NCBI RefSeq assembly: GCF_000142805.1 | Contig: NC_013084.1 | Location: 124,001-188,000, forward strand | Direction: 5' to 3' | Length of the DNA: 64,000 nt | From: Lachancea thermotolerans CBS 6340 | Lineage: Eukaryota > Ascomycota > Saccharomycetes > Saccharomycetales > Saccharomycetaceae | Shown: positions 43,262 through 53,186 of the stretch, piece by piece | Numbering within the stretch: position 1 is the first letter of the stretch | Layout of the letters: the number at the start of each line of letters is the position of its first letter | Translations under genes and position numbers: made by a program | The notes under the pieces: generated by a model | The model's input: only the letters and a program-made list of their open reading frames with translations | Databases searched by the model: none | What the model was told of the DNA's origin: nothing

Positions 43262-46200
43262 CTAAATTAGGATCCGTAGACCAGACGCGGGGGTTCCGAT
43301 CTTAGAAATCAATGCAATAGCGTCAAGTTTACCCTTCTCTGAAGCGTGATATTTGGCCCCGGTAAGAGAATCTGACAGGGTTGGAGTACCACTGTAGATC
43401 GGGGTGAGCGTAGATGCACAGATGGCAAATTCGGCGTGAGGGTCAAAGTCAACCTCAATAGCATCATGTGCCATCAGATCAGCGCGGTCTTTGACCTTCT
43501 GTGCCTGATCGGCACGAGGACCTGTTGTCACTATCTTGAGGAACTCACTAGCAAAATAAGACGCCTGGATAAAGTTTTTGTGTTTGAAGGACTGCGACAT
43601 CGCTACCTGGAAAGCCGTGCTTCTGTGAGGAGGAAGAAGTTTAGTTGTAGTGAAGTAAGAAGCCAATTCCAAGTTGCGTTTCACCTGGTCAGCAGGCAGA
43701 GCGCGCCTGGCTAACTCAATGGTGATTCCCAAAATGTATTCACGAGCTTTTGCGAGCGCCTTGCGGGCTGTGCTCTCATCCTCTTCGTTGTCGGTAGCAA
43801 ACAAAGTTACAATGTAGACAACATCACGGAAAATCTCGATTGCAGCCTCAAGCTTGTTTGCTTTGAAGAGCGAAAACCCCTCATTCATTTTACTGGTTAC
43901 CACATCGATGCCAGCAACGAATGGCAGAAGCTTTCCGCGCTCTTCCTCTTCGGCAACTGCACGAATAACGCCCGTTATACTTGGCAATTCAGCAGGCGTT
44001 GCTGCCATGTAAGTCCTGCAGCTTTCGTAAATTTCCAGGAAACGTGGTCTCAAAGGCTCAAAGTTCGCCACACCTGCCTGCTTGTTCAGTGCTTGAGCAG
44101 CTGCTTCAAAAGCGCCAGACGCGATCAGAACGTATGGCAGCTTGCAATTTTTGGTCCATTGGGTAACTTCGTTTTCGTCAACGATCTTTGCGGTACCTTT
44201 GTCAGCCAAAAAAGCTTCTTGAGCGTCCTCCTCTAATCCAAGGTCCTCCTCGCCGATGTCCCAGCCGCCGTCGTCTTCCAGAACCTCTTCCTCGTCTGAA
44301 AAGTCATTTGGCTCTGGAGCGACTATACCCGCGTCTCTCTCTAGTTCTTCTTCATCTGCACCTTCTTCCAAGCTCAGGCCTTCAACTTGACCCGATAGTG
44401 CCTTTTCGAAAAACGAGGCACCGGGGCTTTCTAGCGGCCATTGAGTGATAGCCTCAGACACAACGGGGCTTTTGCAAAGTCTAGATGAAGTCAAGTTCTT
44501 TGGCAATTTAACATCGCTTTCATCGACGCCAGCCTTCTCGAGTATTTGAGCTACAGCATCATCATCGTTGTTAGCTTTGGCAATCGCGTAGGCTAGCGGT
44601 AGAGCACCTGATTGAGCAAAAACTGACCCTCTCTTTTCAGCGGAATCACTGTAAAAGGTATTCAGGATTAAGCTCGAGATATCTCCTCTACGCTCAGCAA
44701 TGGATTCCATCCTCGACAACTTCGAGAGGTCACCAGTAATCAGGTAAAGGAACGATAACTTGTCGAAAAGCTTTTGCGTCTGGTACACCAGTTCGACCAT
44801 CTCAATATTTCCCTGTTGCAAGGCTGCTTTACCTAGCTGCTCCCAGACAATACTGCTGTTAAGTTTGTTGGCCTCTTCCAATGCAATATTAAGATCGCCA
44901 TATTCTAGGGCAAGGTCGAATCTAGTTTGTGGCTCTTGCACAAACTGCAAAGCAATGTCAGGGAAGCCGGATTTTTGCAGATATGAGATAATGTTTTGGC
45001 CAACAAGGTTCGAGTTCTTGATTATACGTAAAACTTCTGGGAAGTTTTTGTTCACCAAAGCCTTCTTGAAGCGGTATTCAGTTGGATCAATGGTAACCAC
45101 CTCCACTTCGCCTTCACGGTTGAGAGCATAAACAAATTTACCATGGACTTTGTTGATGTACAAAGTGTTCTCCAGTGTCTTGATGATACCGTTGTCTCCA
45201 TTCAATAAGGTGTACTTTATGTGATTCAATGTGGAATATATCAATACACCAGTCTCGTCCCAGGCTGCACTCTTTATTCTAATAGTTTCGTGCATGGAAG
45301 TCACGACTTCCAGGTTTTTGGTTACAATCGTGATTGTGTGTTTACTCATCAGTGCGATGAACTGGTTATCCAAAGACCAGCTAACATACTTCACATTTTT
45401 GGAGGGAACTTCAGCTAGCTTCCTGGCTTGCTGAACATCGAACAATGTCACAGATTTAGCTTGCAACAATAACACCGATCCGGGTCCCCCATATACGATA
45501 TCCTTGACGGTATTATCCCCATCAATTTTTATGGACTTTGTGATTTTGTTGTCTAAGCCACGTACTTCAAGCGAAGACGTTGAACTGTTGTAGACCACAA
45601 ATCTATTCCGTGCCACAAAAGTGGCAAAGGAGCCAGAGTCCTCGAGTACCCCAGTAGGTTCAATGGCGCCAGTTGCCTGTTTTGGTAATGGACACAACGC
45701 AAACTTGCTACCTTGGTTATCGGAGCAGTTCACCAACACCGAATGCTGGGATGGATTGTAGGATAAGCTCCTAAAAGCATTCCACGCATGCCCTATGTTC
45801 TTAAGCGACACATAAGGAAGCGACACCACTTTTTTGTTGTAGTCAAAAGTTTGGACTTGCTTCTCTTTGTTGACAAAAATAAGCTGGTTTTGGTTGATTG
45901 CGCTGCAAGGTCTTTCACGGTCTAACTTGAATACCATAATACCGGAATCATGAGCGGCACCAAAGAGATTGATATTTGGATGCGCTCTTACTAGCCAGAA
46001 GCGGTCGTTTTCTCTCTTGAACTGCTTTACGGGAGTTCTCTTGTCGAGGTCCCACACACGGATGGTTTTATCTTCTCCAACCGAAATGATCAGGTTTTGA
46101 TGTGGGTGGAATATCACACTGTCGACATTGTTGGTATGGCCTCTGCAGGTATCCACTTCCCAAGCTTTGGTGGAGCTCATCCTCCACAGCTTTACTTGAC

Positions 46201-46891
46201 GATCGTCACCACCAGAAACAATTAGGGGTAGGGTAGGGTGAAAACTGGCCCAGTTGACACCTCTGGCGTGGCCCTCAAGGATAAATTTCACAACACAGTC
46301 GCCAAACCCGCCATCCAGCAGGTTCTGCTGAGCCGCGATCTGGTCCTCGAGAGTATAAGTACTAGGGGCCGAGTGGCGCTTGCGCAAGCCCGAAATATCC
46401 CACACACGAACGGTCTCGTCGAGCGACGCAGAAACCACCAGGTCCTCGGTTGGATGGAAATCAGCACACATCACAAAATGGTTGTGGCCTGTCAGGCATG
46501 CGATCTCCTTACGATTTTGCCAGTTCCAGATGCGAATGGTCTGGTCATCCGAGGCAGAAATAATCCAGGGTAGTTCACGGTGAAAGAAAACCGTGCGCAC
46601 GTAATCCAGATGTCCGTTCAATGTGAACAGGCACTTCTTAGTGTCCAGAGACCAGACCTTAATGGTGTAGTCGTCACCTGCGGACACGAACAGAGGCTGC
46701 GTAGGGTGGAAGTCTATGCCCCGCACGGGGCCCTCGTGGTCCTCGAACTTGTGTAAGAGCGTTCCCATTCTGTAGTCCCATAGCTGAATCGAAGACGAAA
46801 ACAGCGCAACTAGCACCCATGGCCTAGAGGGGTGGAACGCCAGGCCTTTTGCCCTCGTAGACTTGGACTCGAATTTCGTCAGCATCTTCAT
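43262..46891 (-). CDS. COP1: Cop1, alpha-COP subunit of coatomer
   Basis: A 1209-residue alpha-COP (YDL145C, about 1201), a coatomer subunit that builds COPI vesicles for Golgi-to-ER retrieval and recognises dilysine cargo signals. Seen: the N-terminal WD40 propeller (about 1-320), with repeats such as FVSAGDDYTIKVWSLDTKKC, IISASDDQTIRIWNW, VVSASLDETVRVWDI, IVSGGDDRQVKLWRM and ISVGEDKTIRVWDLDKRTPV; a second propeller and alpha-solenoid to about 810; an acidic linker; and the C-terminal alpha-COP domain that binds epsilon-COP. The start is MKMLTKFESKSTRAKG, nearly identical to S. cerevisiae. Confidence 0.98.
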   Translation of the reverse strand: MKMLTKFESKSTRAKGLAFHPSRPWVLVALFSSSIQLWDYRMGTLLHKFEDHEGPVRGIDFHPTQPLFVSAGDDYTIKVWSLDTKKCLFTLNGHLDYVRTVFFHRELPWIISASDDQTIRIWNWQNRKEIACLTGHNHFVMCADFHPTEDLVVSASLDETVRVWDISGLRKRHSAPSTYTLEDQIAAQQNLLDGGFGDCVVKFILEGHARGVNWASFHPTLPLIVSGGDDRQVKLWRMSSTKAWEVDTCRGHTNNVDSVIFHPHQNLIISVGEDKTIRVWDLDKRTPVKQFKRENDRFWLVRAHPNINLFGAAHDSGIMVFKLDRERPCSAINQNQLIFVNKEKQVQTFDYNKKVVSLPYVSLKNIGHAWNAFRSLSYNPSQHSVLVNCSDNQGSKFALCPLPKQATGAIEPTGVLEDSGSFATFVARNRFVVYNSSTSSLEVRGLDNKITKSIKIDGDNTVKDIVYGGPGSVLLLQAKSVTLFDVQQARKLAEVPSKNVKYVSWSLDNQFIALMSKHTITIVTKNLEVVTSMHETIRIKSAAWDETGVLIYSTLNHIKYTLLNGDNGIIKTLENTLYINKVHGKFVYALNREGEVEVVTIDPTEYRFKKALVNKNFPEVLRIIKNSNLVGQNIISYLQKSGFPDIALQFVQEPQTRFDLALEYGDLNIALEEANKLNSSIVWEQLGKAALQQGNIEMVELVYQTQKLFDKLSFLYLITGDLSKLSRMESIAERRGDISSLILNTFYSDSAEKRGSVFAQSGALPLAYAIAKANNDDDAVAQILEKAGVDESDVKLPKNLTSSRLCKSPVVSEAITQWPLESPGASFFEKALSGQVEGLSLEEGADEEELERDAGIVAPEPNDFSDEEEVLEDDGGWDIGEEDLGLEEDAQEAFLADKGTAKIVDENEVTQWTKNCKLPYVLIASGAFEAAAQALNKQAGVANFEPLRPRFLEIYESCRTYMAATPAELPSITGVIRAVAEEEERGKLLPFVAGIDVVTSKMNEGFSLFKANKLEAAIEIFRDVVYIVTLFATDNEEDESTARKALAKAREYILGITIELARRALPADQVKRNLELASYFTTTKLLPPHRSTAFQVAMSQSFKHKNFIQASYFASEFLKIVTTGPRADQAQKVKDRADLMAHDAIEVDFDPHAEFAICASTLTPIYSGTPTLSDSLTGAKYHASEKGKLDAIALISKIGTPASGLRILI

Positions 46892-47280
46892 CTTGGCGGC
46901 TGGAAATTCTTACGGATGCAAACACCTATGTCAATTGACTCAAAGCGCCCTTCTAATGCTCAGAGCCGTTGTTTGCACTCCAAAATCTCGCTTGGAATGT
47001 GACGATCTTTTGATCCATCTACGTGGACACTGTTTGTTTTCCCCTTTTAAAATTTTTACGCCTTGCAAATTATACCATACGAAAAGATATCTGAAATATC
47101 CTGCTAAACAACGTAGCCTGGCCCTTTTGGTCTATAGCGACAAGCAGAAGGTGAGTGCAGCTCTCCGGAAGGCTCGTCACAAATTTGATGCCGGCCTTCG
47201 AGGAACTGCGTGTCCTCCTGCCTTGGAACCATGCGTTTTTCCGAACCCTAGAGCCCAAAATTGGCGATATGAATCAATGC
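46892..47280. other. Intergenic region between COP1 and CRR1
   Basis: 389 bp holding the COP1 promoter and the CRR1 3' flank. An AAAATTTTT tract lies near 47047. The plus-strand frame that crosses it starts at a TTG and has no recognisable homology. I see nothing else. Confidence 0.4.
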
Positions 47281-48708
47281 TCATGACAACAGCCACGACC
47301 GCAACTTGTAGAGCAAGTTTTGTCTGCTCATTGCTGGCCCAATATTCTCATGCCGGGTTATCGTAAACACGGAAGGTTTGTAGCTACTGTGGGCAGAAGT
47401 CCGTGATGATGCAGGCGTCGGAACCGAACTTGAAGACACCGGCGTCGATGACGGTTGCACCGAGATTGACGAGTCAAGCGGCGCACTTGCAGCCTCTTGA
47501 ACACGGTCTTCCTTCTGCTGAGGAGCGGCCCGCACGCACGCTTCATCGAAATTCGAGCAGTCAGGATCGTAGAAGTAAAAAAACACGCTATCTTCTGAGC
47601 GTGCTTGCAGTTTGGCAGGCTTGACCTGGGTGAACGCGTTTGCATAAGGCGTGATTGTGACCTGCTTAACGGCCAGTTGGAACCGCCCGCCGTTCACAAT
47701 TGCTGCGGCGTTGACCCAGTCGATGAGCCCTCCTGCCCACATGATTGTACCTGGATTGTTGCTGGGAACTCCGCCAGGCCATATGGCCACCTCTAGGCGC
47801 ATTGGGGTTTGTGGGTACTTGTGGATTTTCAGGACGGGATCGTACGTGTCTTCGCGACGCAGGGTCCTAACGATGGCTCCGTCAATGAGCCAATGGATTC
47901 GGTTCTCATTCCAGTCGAACTCATAAGTGTGGAACTCGCTGCAGCTGTCAGGCTGTATTCTAGCTTTGGTCATGCGTGTATGAACCAGCTCGCCCTGGTA
48001 GTAGTAGTTAGACTGGGCGAACTCAGGGTCCCCACCCAGAATTTCAAAGTCAACCTCGTCCTTGACCGCAGACATCAAAACCATGGCGGAAACGACGCCT
48101 TGTCCTGGGGCCGCTTTCATTGTCACTGCAACCCTTCCATATAAAAACGATCTTGCAGACGAAAGGAGGCTTCCGGTTGTCTCGGGAGGCATTGTCAGCA
48201 TCAGCGCGGGTTGTGGACCGGCGTCAAAATCCAAAAACCCACTGTACGTATAATCCGCGCTGCTGAGCTCTGGCTCAACTTTGAACTCAGAATAGTGTAG
48301 CATTTTGGCACTCTCAAGAGCCTTCTGAATACGCTCCGCGTCCGGCTTCGGTCCGTGCCGAGCACTGTAAATCCCGAATTGGGTGTCAAGCGCAGGCAAA
48401 AATTGGTCTTCTCTGTCCCCGGCCCCTCCAGTGCTTCCCCCCAGGACCTGGATTCCGCTGCTTGCAGACGGCACTAATGCCGGTATCGCGGCACAGCTGT
48501 GTGCGTCAAAGGAAGACCGGGGATCGCATCCGCCTACGCAAAGAGGCCCGTCGCCGCACTGGCCATATTGCGAGCAGCATGGCCACTCTTTGGGGCAGTG
48601 GTTGTCATTGGAGCAGGCAATAGCAGGGTCGGACTTGTATGTTTCAACAAAGCACTGCACGAATTCAGCGCCTATGAGGAGAGAAGCGGCGAGAGCAAGA
48701 GCTACCAT
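47281..48708 (-). CDS. CRR1: Crr1, GH16 transglycosidase of the spore wall
   Basis: A 475-residue glycoside hydrolase family 16 protein, orthologue of Crr1 (YLR213C, 422), which acts with Crh1/Crh2 relatives to link chitin/chitosan to glucan in spore walls. Seen: a signal peptide (about 1-19), a Cys-rich chitin-binding-like region (about 32-72; CSNDNHCPKEWPCC and following), and the GH16 catalytic motif E218-V-D220-F-E222 in KDEVDFEILGGD. A Ser/Thr/Pro-rich C-terminus runs from about 405. There is no obvious hydrophobic GPI-attachment end; the protein finishes LLYKLRSWLLS. It lies between COP1 and FRE1 in the interleaved order. Confidence 0.93.
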   Translation of the reverse strand: MVALALAASLLIGAEFVQCFVETYKSDPAIACSNDNHCPKEWPCCSQYGQCGDGPLCVGGCDPRSSFDAHSCAAIPALVPSASSGIQVLGGSTGGAGDREDQFLPALDTQFGIYSARHGPKPDAERIQKALESAKMLHYSEFKVEPELSSADYTYSGFLDFDAGPQPALMLTMPPETTGSLLSSARSFLYGRVAVTMKAAPGQGVVSAMVLMSAVKDEVDFEILGGDPEFAQSNYYYQGELVHTRMTKARIQPDSCSEFHTYEFDWNENRIHWLIDGAIVRTLRREDTYDPVLKIHKYPQTPMRLEVAIWPGGVPSNNPGTIMWAGGLIDWVNAAAIVNGGRFQLAVKQVTITPYANAFTQVKPAKLQARSEDSVFFYFYDPDCSNFDEACVRAAPQQKEDRVQEAASAPLDSSISVQPSSTPVSSSSVPTPASSRTSAHSSYKPSVFTITRHENIGPAMSRQNLLYKLRSWLLS

Positions 48709-49704
48709 TACCGTGAAAACTGTGGAAAAGGTGAGCGCTGTAATCGAAGGAGACTATGGAAGCTTGCGAGAAAACTGCTCTCATGGGGAGCCTGGAAAGC
48801 TCCACATCGCGACTCAAAAGCGCACGGCCATCAGCATTCGACGTCAGGGCCAAATGGGAGCGACAGCGAGCAGAACACAAAAGCATTGGCAACTACTACC
48901 GTCAAGAAACCCGGGAAACAATCCAGCCAATGTGTCGCTGCCAGCGGAGCCCCTCTGCAGGCGACAGAAGTGCCCGCTGCTTTTTCACTCACGGCTTTCT
49001 TCATCCAAAGCACGCCTGAAACCAACGACCAAAAGCGCCGGCCCAGCAGCCTGACGGTCTGACTACATTAGCTAAAAACTACCATCTAGATTATGCTCCA
49101 GCAAGCTCCGATCCCACGGCGCACTCAACGACAGATCCTGGTAACCTTGGCTCTGCCATAGTGCGCGTCTTTGTCTGCTGATCACTTTGTACTCTGCTGA
49201 CACCAGGACATAAAAGCCCTGAATTGCAAAGAGCGGCGCAGGATCCTCTGAGACCTCACATAACTAGCCAAACCTCCAGAACTATCACGGCTGCTACATA
49301 TGTCGACGAAGAGGCCTTTACGGTCTTGTCCTACTGGCTGAAACCGCTCACAAGGGTCCTCGCGAGAACATTTTCTGTGCCTTTTTTTACAGAAACCCTC
49401 ATATAACCGATAATGCTCTTAACCGTTGGCTACGGCCTGCTTTATGGGCGCTACAATGGAGTTGCGAACTTTTATCGCATAAATCCTCTCACATTCGATT
49501 TGGCTGGGTGAATCTCACAATTGGCAGTGAGAAAAAAATAATGTGCTCGAAGTAAATGCTCGAGCTAATATGCTCAGGTGCTGAGCGATGCGCAGAAAAG
49601 CATAGAGGTATAAAACAGTTCATGTTCCTGTAGCTGAGGGGCCGCGTATCGGCAAACCAAGCCATTGTGCCTCCAGTTACGAAATCTAAAGCTTGGTTGC
49701 ATTA
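48709..49704. other. Intergenic region, divergent CRR1/FRE1 promoters
   Basis: 996 bp shared by a sporulation gene and a metalloreductase gene. Near FRE1 it contains a triplet of Mac1-like GCTC motifs (49545-49575), a CACCC core on the minus strand (49506-49510) and a TATA-like TATAAAAC (49609-49616, about 90 bp upstream of the FRE1 ATG). The plus-strand frames across 48700-49060 are not recognisable proteins. Confidence 0.5.
49545..49575 (+). promoter_or_regulatory. Triplet of GCTC (Mac1-like) motifs upstream of FRE1
   Basis: TGTGCTCGA, AATGCTCGA and TATGCTCAG place a GCTC core at 49545-49548, 49558-49561 and 49572-49575, about 13-14 bp apart, 130-160 bp upstream of the FRE1 ATG. The last fits the copper-response Mac1 consensus TTTGCTCA with one mismatch. 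In S. cerevisiae, FRE1 is Mac1-regulated through such sites. The link here is inferred. Confidence 0.45.
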
Positions 49705-51792
49705 ATGAGAGTGCAAAACCTGCGATTGTTGGCGCTGGCAGTGTTCAGCTTCGCTGTTACGTGCGTGCGAGGCCTGGAACTCATCGACTCGTCTCTAGCA
49801 TCTGCATGCATCTACTACGAAAAGACATTTGACTGGGGATGTCACTCCCACGGGAACGGCGCTGCGGCATACCGTTGTCGGTGCGGCAACGTGAACTGGC
49901 TCGGCACCATCACCAATTGTATCGCAAACAACACCAAGAGCCTGCGGCTCAGGAACCACGGGTTCCGGCACGTTGCGCGGAGGTGCTACGAGAAAGGGGA
50001 TTTCAACTACACTCTGGCGGACATGCAGCGCTTCTACGCTAACGGCACAGGGTACCTCAGAGACCCCACCACAGCGGACCTGTCTAGCCCGGTTTTCACC
50101 ACGCTTCGCGTGAACCAGACGGAGTTCGACTGGTACTACAAGAAGATGAAAGACCTGACGTTCTCTGTGCAGCGCAGTCAGTGGTTCGGGTGGGGCCTGG
50201 TGTTTTTCTGGGCGACCATCATTGCCGTTACCACGTTGTTCAATTTCAACGAAAAGTTTGTGGGGCTGAAGCTCACCGACAACTGGTTGGCTAGGTCGCT
50301 CATGATCCCCTCTCTCTTTGAAAACATGACACAGAGATACCCCCGCCTGAGAGCCATCTCCCCGGGGCCGCACCCAAACCGCCTGCAGGCCTTGGTCGTG
50401 ACCGCCTTTGTGATCCAAACCATAATAACGGTGGGCGTGGGCTACGAAATGAAACTGCCTCATCCATACTTGACGACCAGGTGGTTCATGAACTTGGACC
50501 TGGTTAGTTATCGGGTGGACCTGATGGCTCTTTCGCTTTTCCCCGTAATCTACTTCTTCGGTATCCGCAACAACCCCTTCATTCCGCTGACTGGTATGTC
50601 ATATACCACATTTTCTTACTTCCACAAGTGGTGTGCCTATGTTTGCGTGGTTCTCGCATTTATTCACTCTATTATATGGACAGTTTATGCTAGACACGAC
50701 GGTGGTTATAAGATGTGGGCAATGGACTCTTACTGGCAGTATGGCATAGCCGCGATGACTTTGATGGCCCTTCTGGTCTTCCACAGCTTCAAGCTGCTAA
50801 GAGACAAAATCTATGAGGTGTTCCTGTTTTTCCACCAAATGATGAATATCTTTTTCATTGTGTGCATGTACTACCACCTTAACAAGTTGGGCTGGCTCGG
50901 ATGGGTTTGGTCCATGGCTGGTATCCTGTGTTTCGACCGAGCAGCCAGAATCGTCCGCATTATTTTAAGCGGTGGATTGCAGAAGTCTACTCTCACTGAC
51001 TGTGGGAGCGGAGTTATTAAATTGACAGTAATGAACCCCAGATTCCTAACCTATAGACCCGGCTCTTATGCATTCATCTATTTCATGAGCCCACAGGATC
51101 CTTGGTACTATCCATGGCAATCGCACCCTTTCACGGTGTTGAGTACTGCAAAAGGAAAGGGCATACACGGAAACGAGATGGCAGTGTACTTCAAAGCTCA
51201 GAAAGGTGTTACCGGGCACATGCTCTATAAGCTTCTCAGAAGTGGCGAGGAATCCATAAACATAAGAGTCATGGTTGAGGGCCCTTACGGTGACACCTTG
51301 CCTCAGATCGCCAAAGTGAATAGGAGAATTGTTGGTGTCGCTGCTGGGTTGGGTGTGACAGCCGTTTACGCTCAAATTCTCCACCTGTTAGAAGCACAGG
51401 TACCCGAAATGGGCTGCAAGTTGTATTGGGCTGTTAATGACCTAAGCCATGTTTCGTGGTTTGAGGAAGAATTGAAATGGCTTCTTTCCCAGAAGTGTCA
51501 AATCACCATTTTGTGCACTTCACCAAAAGAACTCGAAGAGACAGGTTCCTCATTTAACACAGACAATAAGCTATTAGAAATTCTGGATGTGCGCAGCTTA
51601 TTTGCTAGGCCTGATTTGAGAGCTTTGGTTTCAGAAGAGGTCAAAGAAGCTTCAGATCAATCTAAAGATCTAACTTTCATCAGCTGTGGTCCTTCTACAT
51701 TCAACATAGATTTCAGAGCATCGGTATCGAACACGCTTCGCCAAAAGCAGAGCATCGATGTTGCTCTCAAAGAAGAAAGCTTCGTCTGGTGA
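49705..51792 (+). CDS. FRE1: Fre1-type ferric/cupric reductase
   Basis: A 695-residue plasma-membrane metalloreductase, orthologue of Fre1 (YLR214W, 686). It transfers electrons from NADPH through FAD and two hemes to reduce extracellular Fe(III) and Cu(II) before uptake. Seen: a signal peptide (MRVQNLRLLALAVFSF and following); an extracellular Cys-containing N-terminal domain; a six-helix ferric-reductase core (about 160-420) with histidines in YFHKWCAYVCVVLAFIHS and FLFFHQMMNIFFIVCMYYHL; an FAD-binding HPFTVLS; and an NADPH-binding VEGPYGDTLP and C-terminal SCGPSTFN. The upstream frame begins at TTG, so the ATG at 49705 is used. Which of the several yeast Fre paralogues it equals is set by synteny. 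Confidence 0.94.
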   Translation: MRVQNLRLLALAVFSFAVTCVRGLELIDSSLASACIYYEKTFDWGCHSHGNGAAAYRCRCGNVNWLGTITNCIANNTKSLRLRNHGFRHVARRCYEKGDFNYTLADMQRFYANGTGYLRDPTTADLSSPVFTTLRVNQTEFDWYYKKMKDLTFSVQRSQWFGWGLVFFWATIIAVTTLFNFNEKFVGLKLTDNWLARSLMIPSLFENMTQRYPRLRAISPGPHPNRLQALVVTAFVIQTIITVGVGYEMKLPHPYLTTRWFMNLDLVSYRVDLMALSLFPVIYFFGIRNNPFIPLTGMSYTTFSYFHKWCAYVCVVLAFIHSIIWTVYARHDGGYKMWAMDSYWQYGIAAMTLMALLVFHSFKLLRDKIYEVFLFFHQMMNIFFIVCMYYHLNKLGWLGWVWSMAGILCFDRAARIVRIILSGGLQKSTLTDCGSGVIKLTVMNPRFLTYRPGSYAFIYFMSPQDPWYYPWQSHPFTVLSTAKGKGIHGNEMAVYFKAQKGVTGHMLYKLLRSGEESINIRVMVEGPYGDTLPQIAKVNRRIVGVAAGLGVTAVYAQILHLLEAQVPEMGCKLYWAVNDLSHVSWFEEELKWLLSQKCQITILCTSPKELEETGSSFNTDNKLLEILDVRSLFARPDLRALVSEEVKEASDQSKDLTFISCGPSTFNIDFRASVSNTLRQKQSIDVALKEESFVW

Positions 51793-51828
51793 TCCATGCA
51801 TTTAATAATTATCTATTCATATCTATAG

Positions 51829-52929
51829 TCATAACGAGTTATTTTGTTCACCAGGTTCGTCATCACTAGAGTCTCCGGCCTTTTGCATATTCAGCAGTTC
51901 CCCCCATTTCTCAGCCAGCTCCTGGATCGCTTTAGGATTTGTTATGGCGTCTGCAACCTCTTTTGGAACTTGGTTCTCCGAGTGCTCTTTGCTGGCAAAT
52001 CTAGCAACATTGTTCTCCTGGACCAAGCGCAACTCATAATCGCTCTCAAGCTTGTACGGGTCAATTGTTGCAAGCTCATTCCACGAGAAAAGGAGCGAGT
52101 CAGTCTTCCGAGCAAAAGGATTGAAATCTATTAGCCACACCTTCTCGAAAGGCCGGGGAATATAGACGTCGCATACGAACGAAGAGTCGGGGAACCGCGG
52201 AAGCACAATGTCCTCAACGAACTCATCTAAGAGGTCCTTGAAAGTCTCGGTGAGCAGTTCTAAGTAGTCGTAATAGTTCAGGTCTCGCTGGGACACGCCT
52301 ATTATAGCGCTGTCCTTGACAAACACGCGGAACTCCAAGGCAGGATTGAGGTCGAACCACTTGCGGAGCACCAACTCGTGCTGTAAAGGCCCATCTTGTT
52401 CGAGAGCACTGTTTTTGTCGAAGCATTCAGCAAGCGCTCGGTCCAAGTCATGCGTGATATAATTGGAAGCCTTGAGTAACAGATACATGTCGTTAACCTC
52501 TGTGCATTTCAAAGTATTATTGGCAAGGATCCAAGTTGCGTCTTTGGGACTGGACCATGTCAACTTGGGAGTCAAAGATCCCATTTCTCTAAAAATGTCC
52601 TTCAACTCCTTATGCAATTCTGGAAACAGCTGCACCACGTCCTGGCCCTGCGGATGCTCCTCATCGCTACTGGCTTCCCAGTCGCTGTACTCATTATCCT
52701 CATTGTTTCCAATTTCCGCATAGTACGAAGACTTTCCAAACTGGCTATCATTGGGCAGCTTTATTCCATCTTGCTCCAAGTATTCCAAAAACCCACCTGG
52801 CACAGGCTTGATCACTTTGGCTTGCGGCGTATGACCTGCAAACTTCGAATACCACTGGGAGAACGCACAGTTCTTCACCTGTTGTACTGACACCTTTATC
52901 TCGCTTAATTCCACATATTCATTCGTCAT
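51829..52929 (-). CDS. CDC123: Cdc123, eIF2 assembly chaperone
   Basis: A 366-residue orthologue of Cdc123 (YLR215C, 360), an ATP-grasp-like protein that promotes assembly of translation initiation factor eIF2 by binding eIF2-gamma. Seen: the conserved SQWYSKF start region; LEQDGIKLP; the central NPALEFRVFVKDSAIIGVSQ and RDLNYYDY stretch; DVYIPRPFEKVWLIDFNPFA; and a Ser/Asp-rich acidic tail (GDSSDDEPGEQN). The frame opens seven codons upstream at GTG, so the ATG at 52929 is used. It converges on FRE1 and is divergent from CCT4. Confidence 0.95.
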   Translation of the reverse strand: MTNEYVELSEIKVSVQQVKNCAFSQWYSKFAGHTPQAKVIKPVPGGFLEYLEQDGIKLPNDSQFGKSSYYAEIGNNEDNEYSDWEASSDEEHPQGQDVVQLFPELHKELKDIFREMGSLTPKLTWSSPKDATWILANNTLKCTEVNDMYLLLKASNYITHDLDRALAECFDKNSALEQDGPLQHELVLRKWFDLNPALEFRVFVKDSAIIGVSQRDLNYYDYLELLTETFKDLLDEFVEDIVLPRFPDSSFVCDVYIPRPFEKVWLIDFNPFARKTDSLLFSWNELATIDPYKLESDYELRLVQENNVARFASKEHSENQVPKEVADAITNPKAIQELAEKWGELLNMQKAGDSSDDEPGEQNNSL

Positions 52930-53186
52930 AGAGACTGATGAGTCTTGCACGTTAGTAGCTCATCTCAAGTCATCGCATAACCTCTGAGTAATCTTGGTTT
53001 TTCCAGATCATAAAGTTGTTCACGTGCTTTGATACGCTTCTGACTTTGAACGAAGAGAAACTATATCTCAAAGCTCAGAAACATCATATTGAAAAATTTG
53101 CCACCTTGAACAACTTAAGTGAGCGCGAATCGACAAGTGCTTGAATACCTATTCGAGACCTTCCGCAAGTCAATTGAGCCTTCATA

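Noticed and set aside
46863-47366. 167-codon plus-strand frame between COP1 and CRR1
   Set aside because: It begins at TTG, overlaps both neighbours and has no recognisable domain.
48383-49062. Overlapping plus-strand frames of 187-223 codons across the CRR1 5' end
   Set aside because: They overlap in different frames, contain no domain and lie over CRR1 and its promoter.
49795-50463. 222-codon minus-strand frame inside FRE1
   Set aside because: It lies wholly antisense to a well-supported gene, has shadow-type composition and no recognisable domain.
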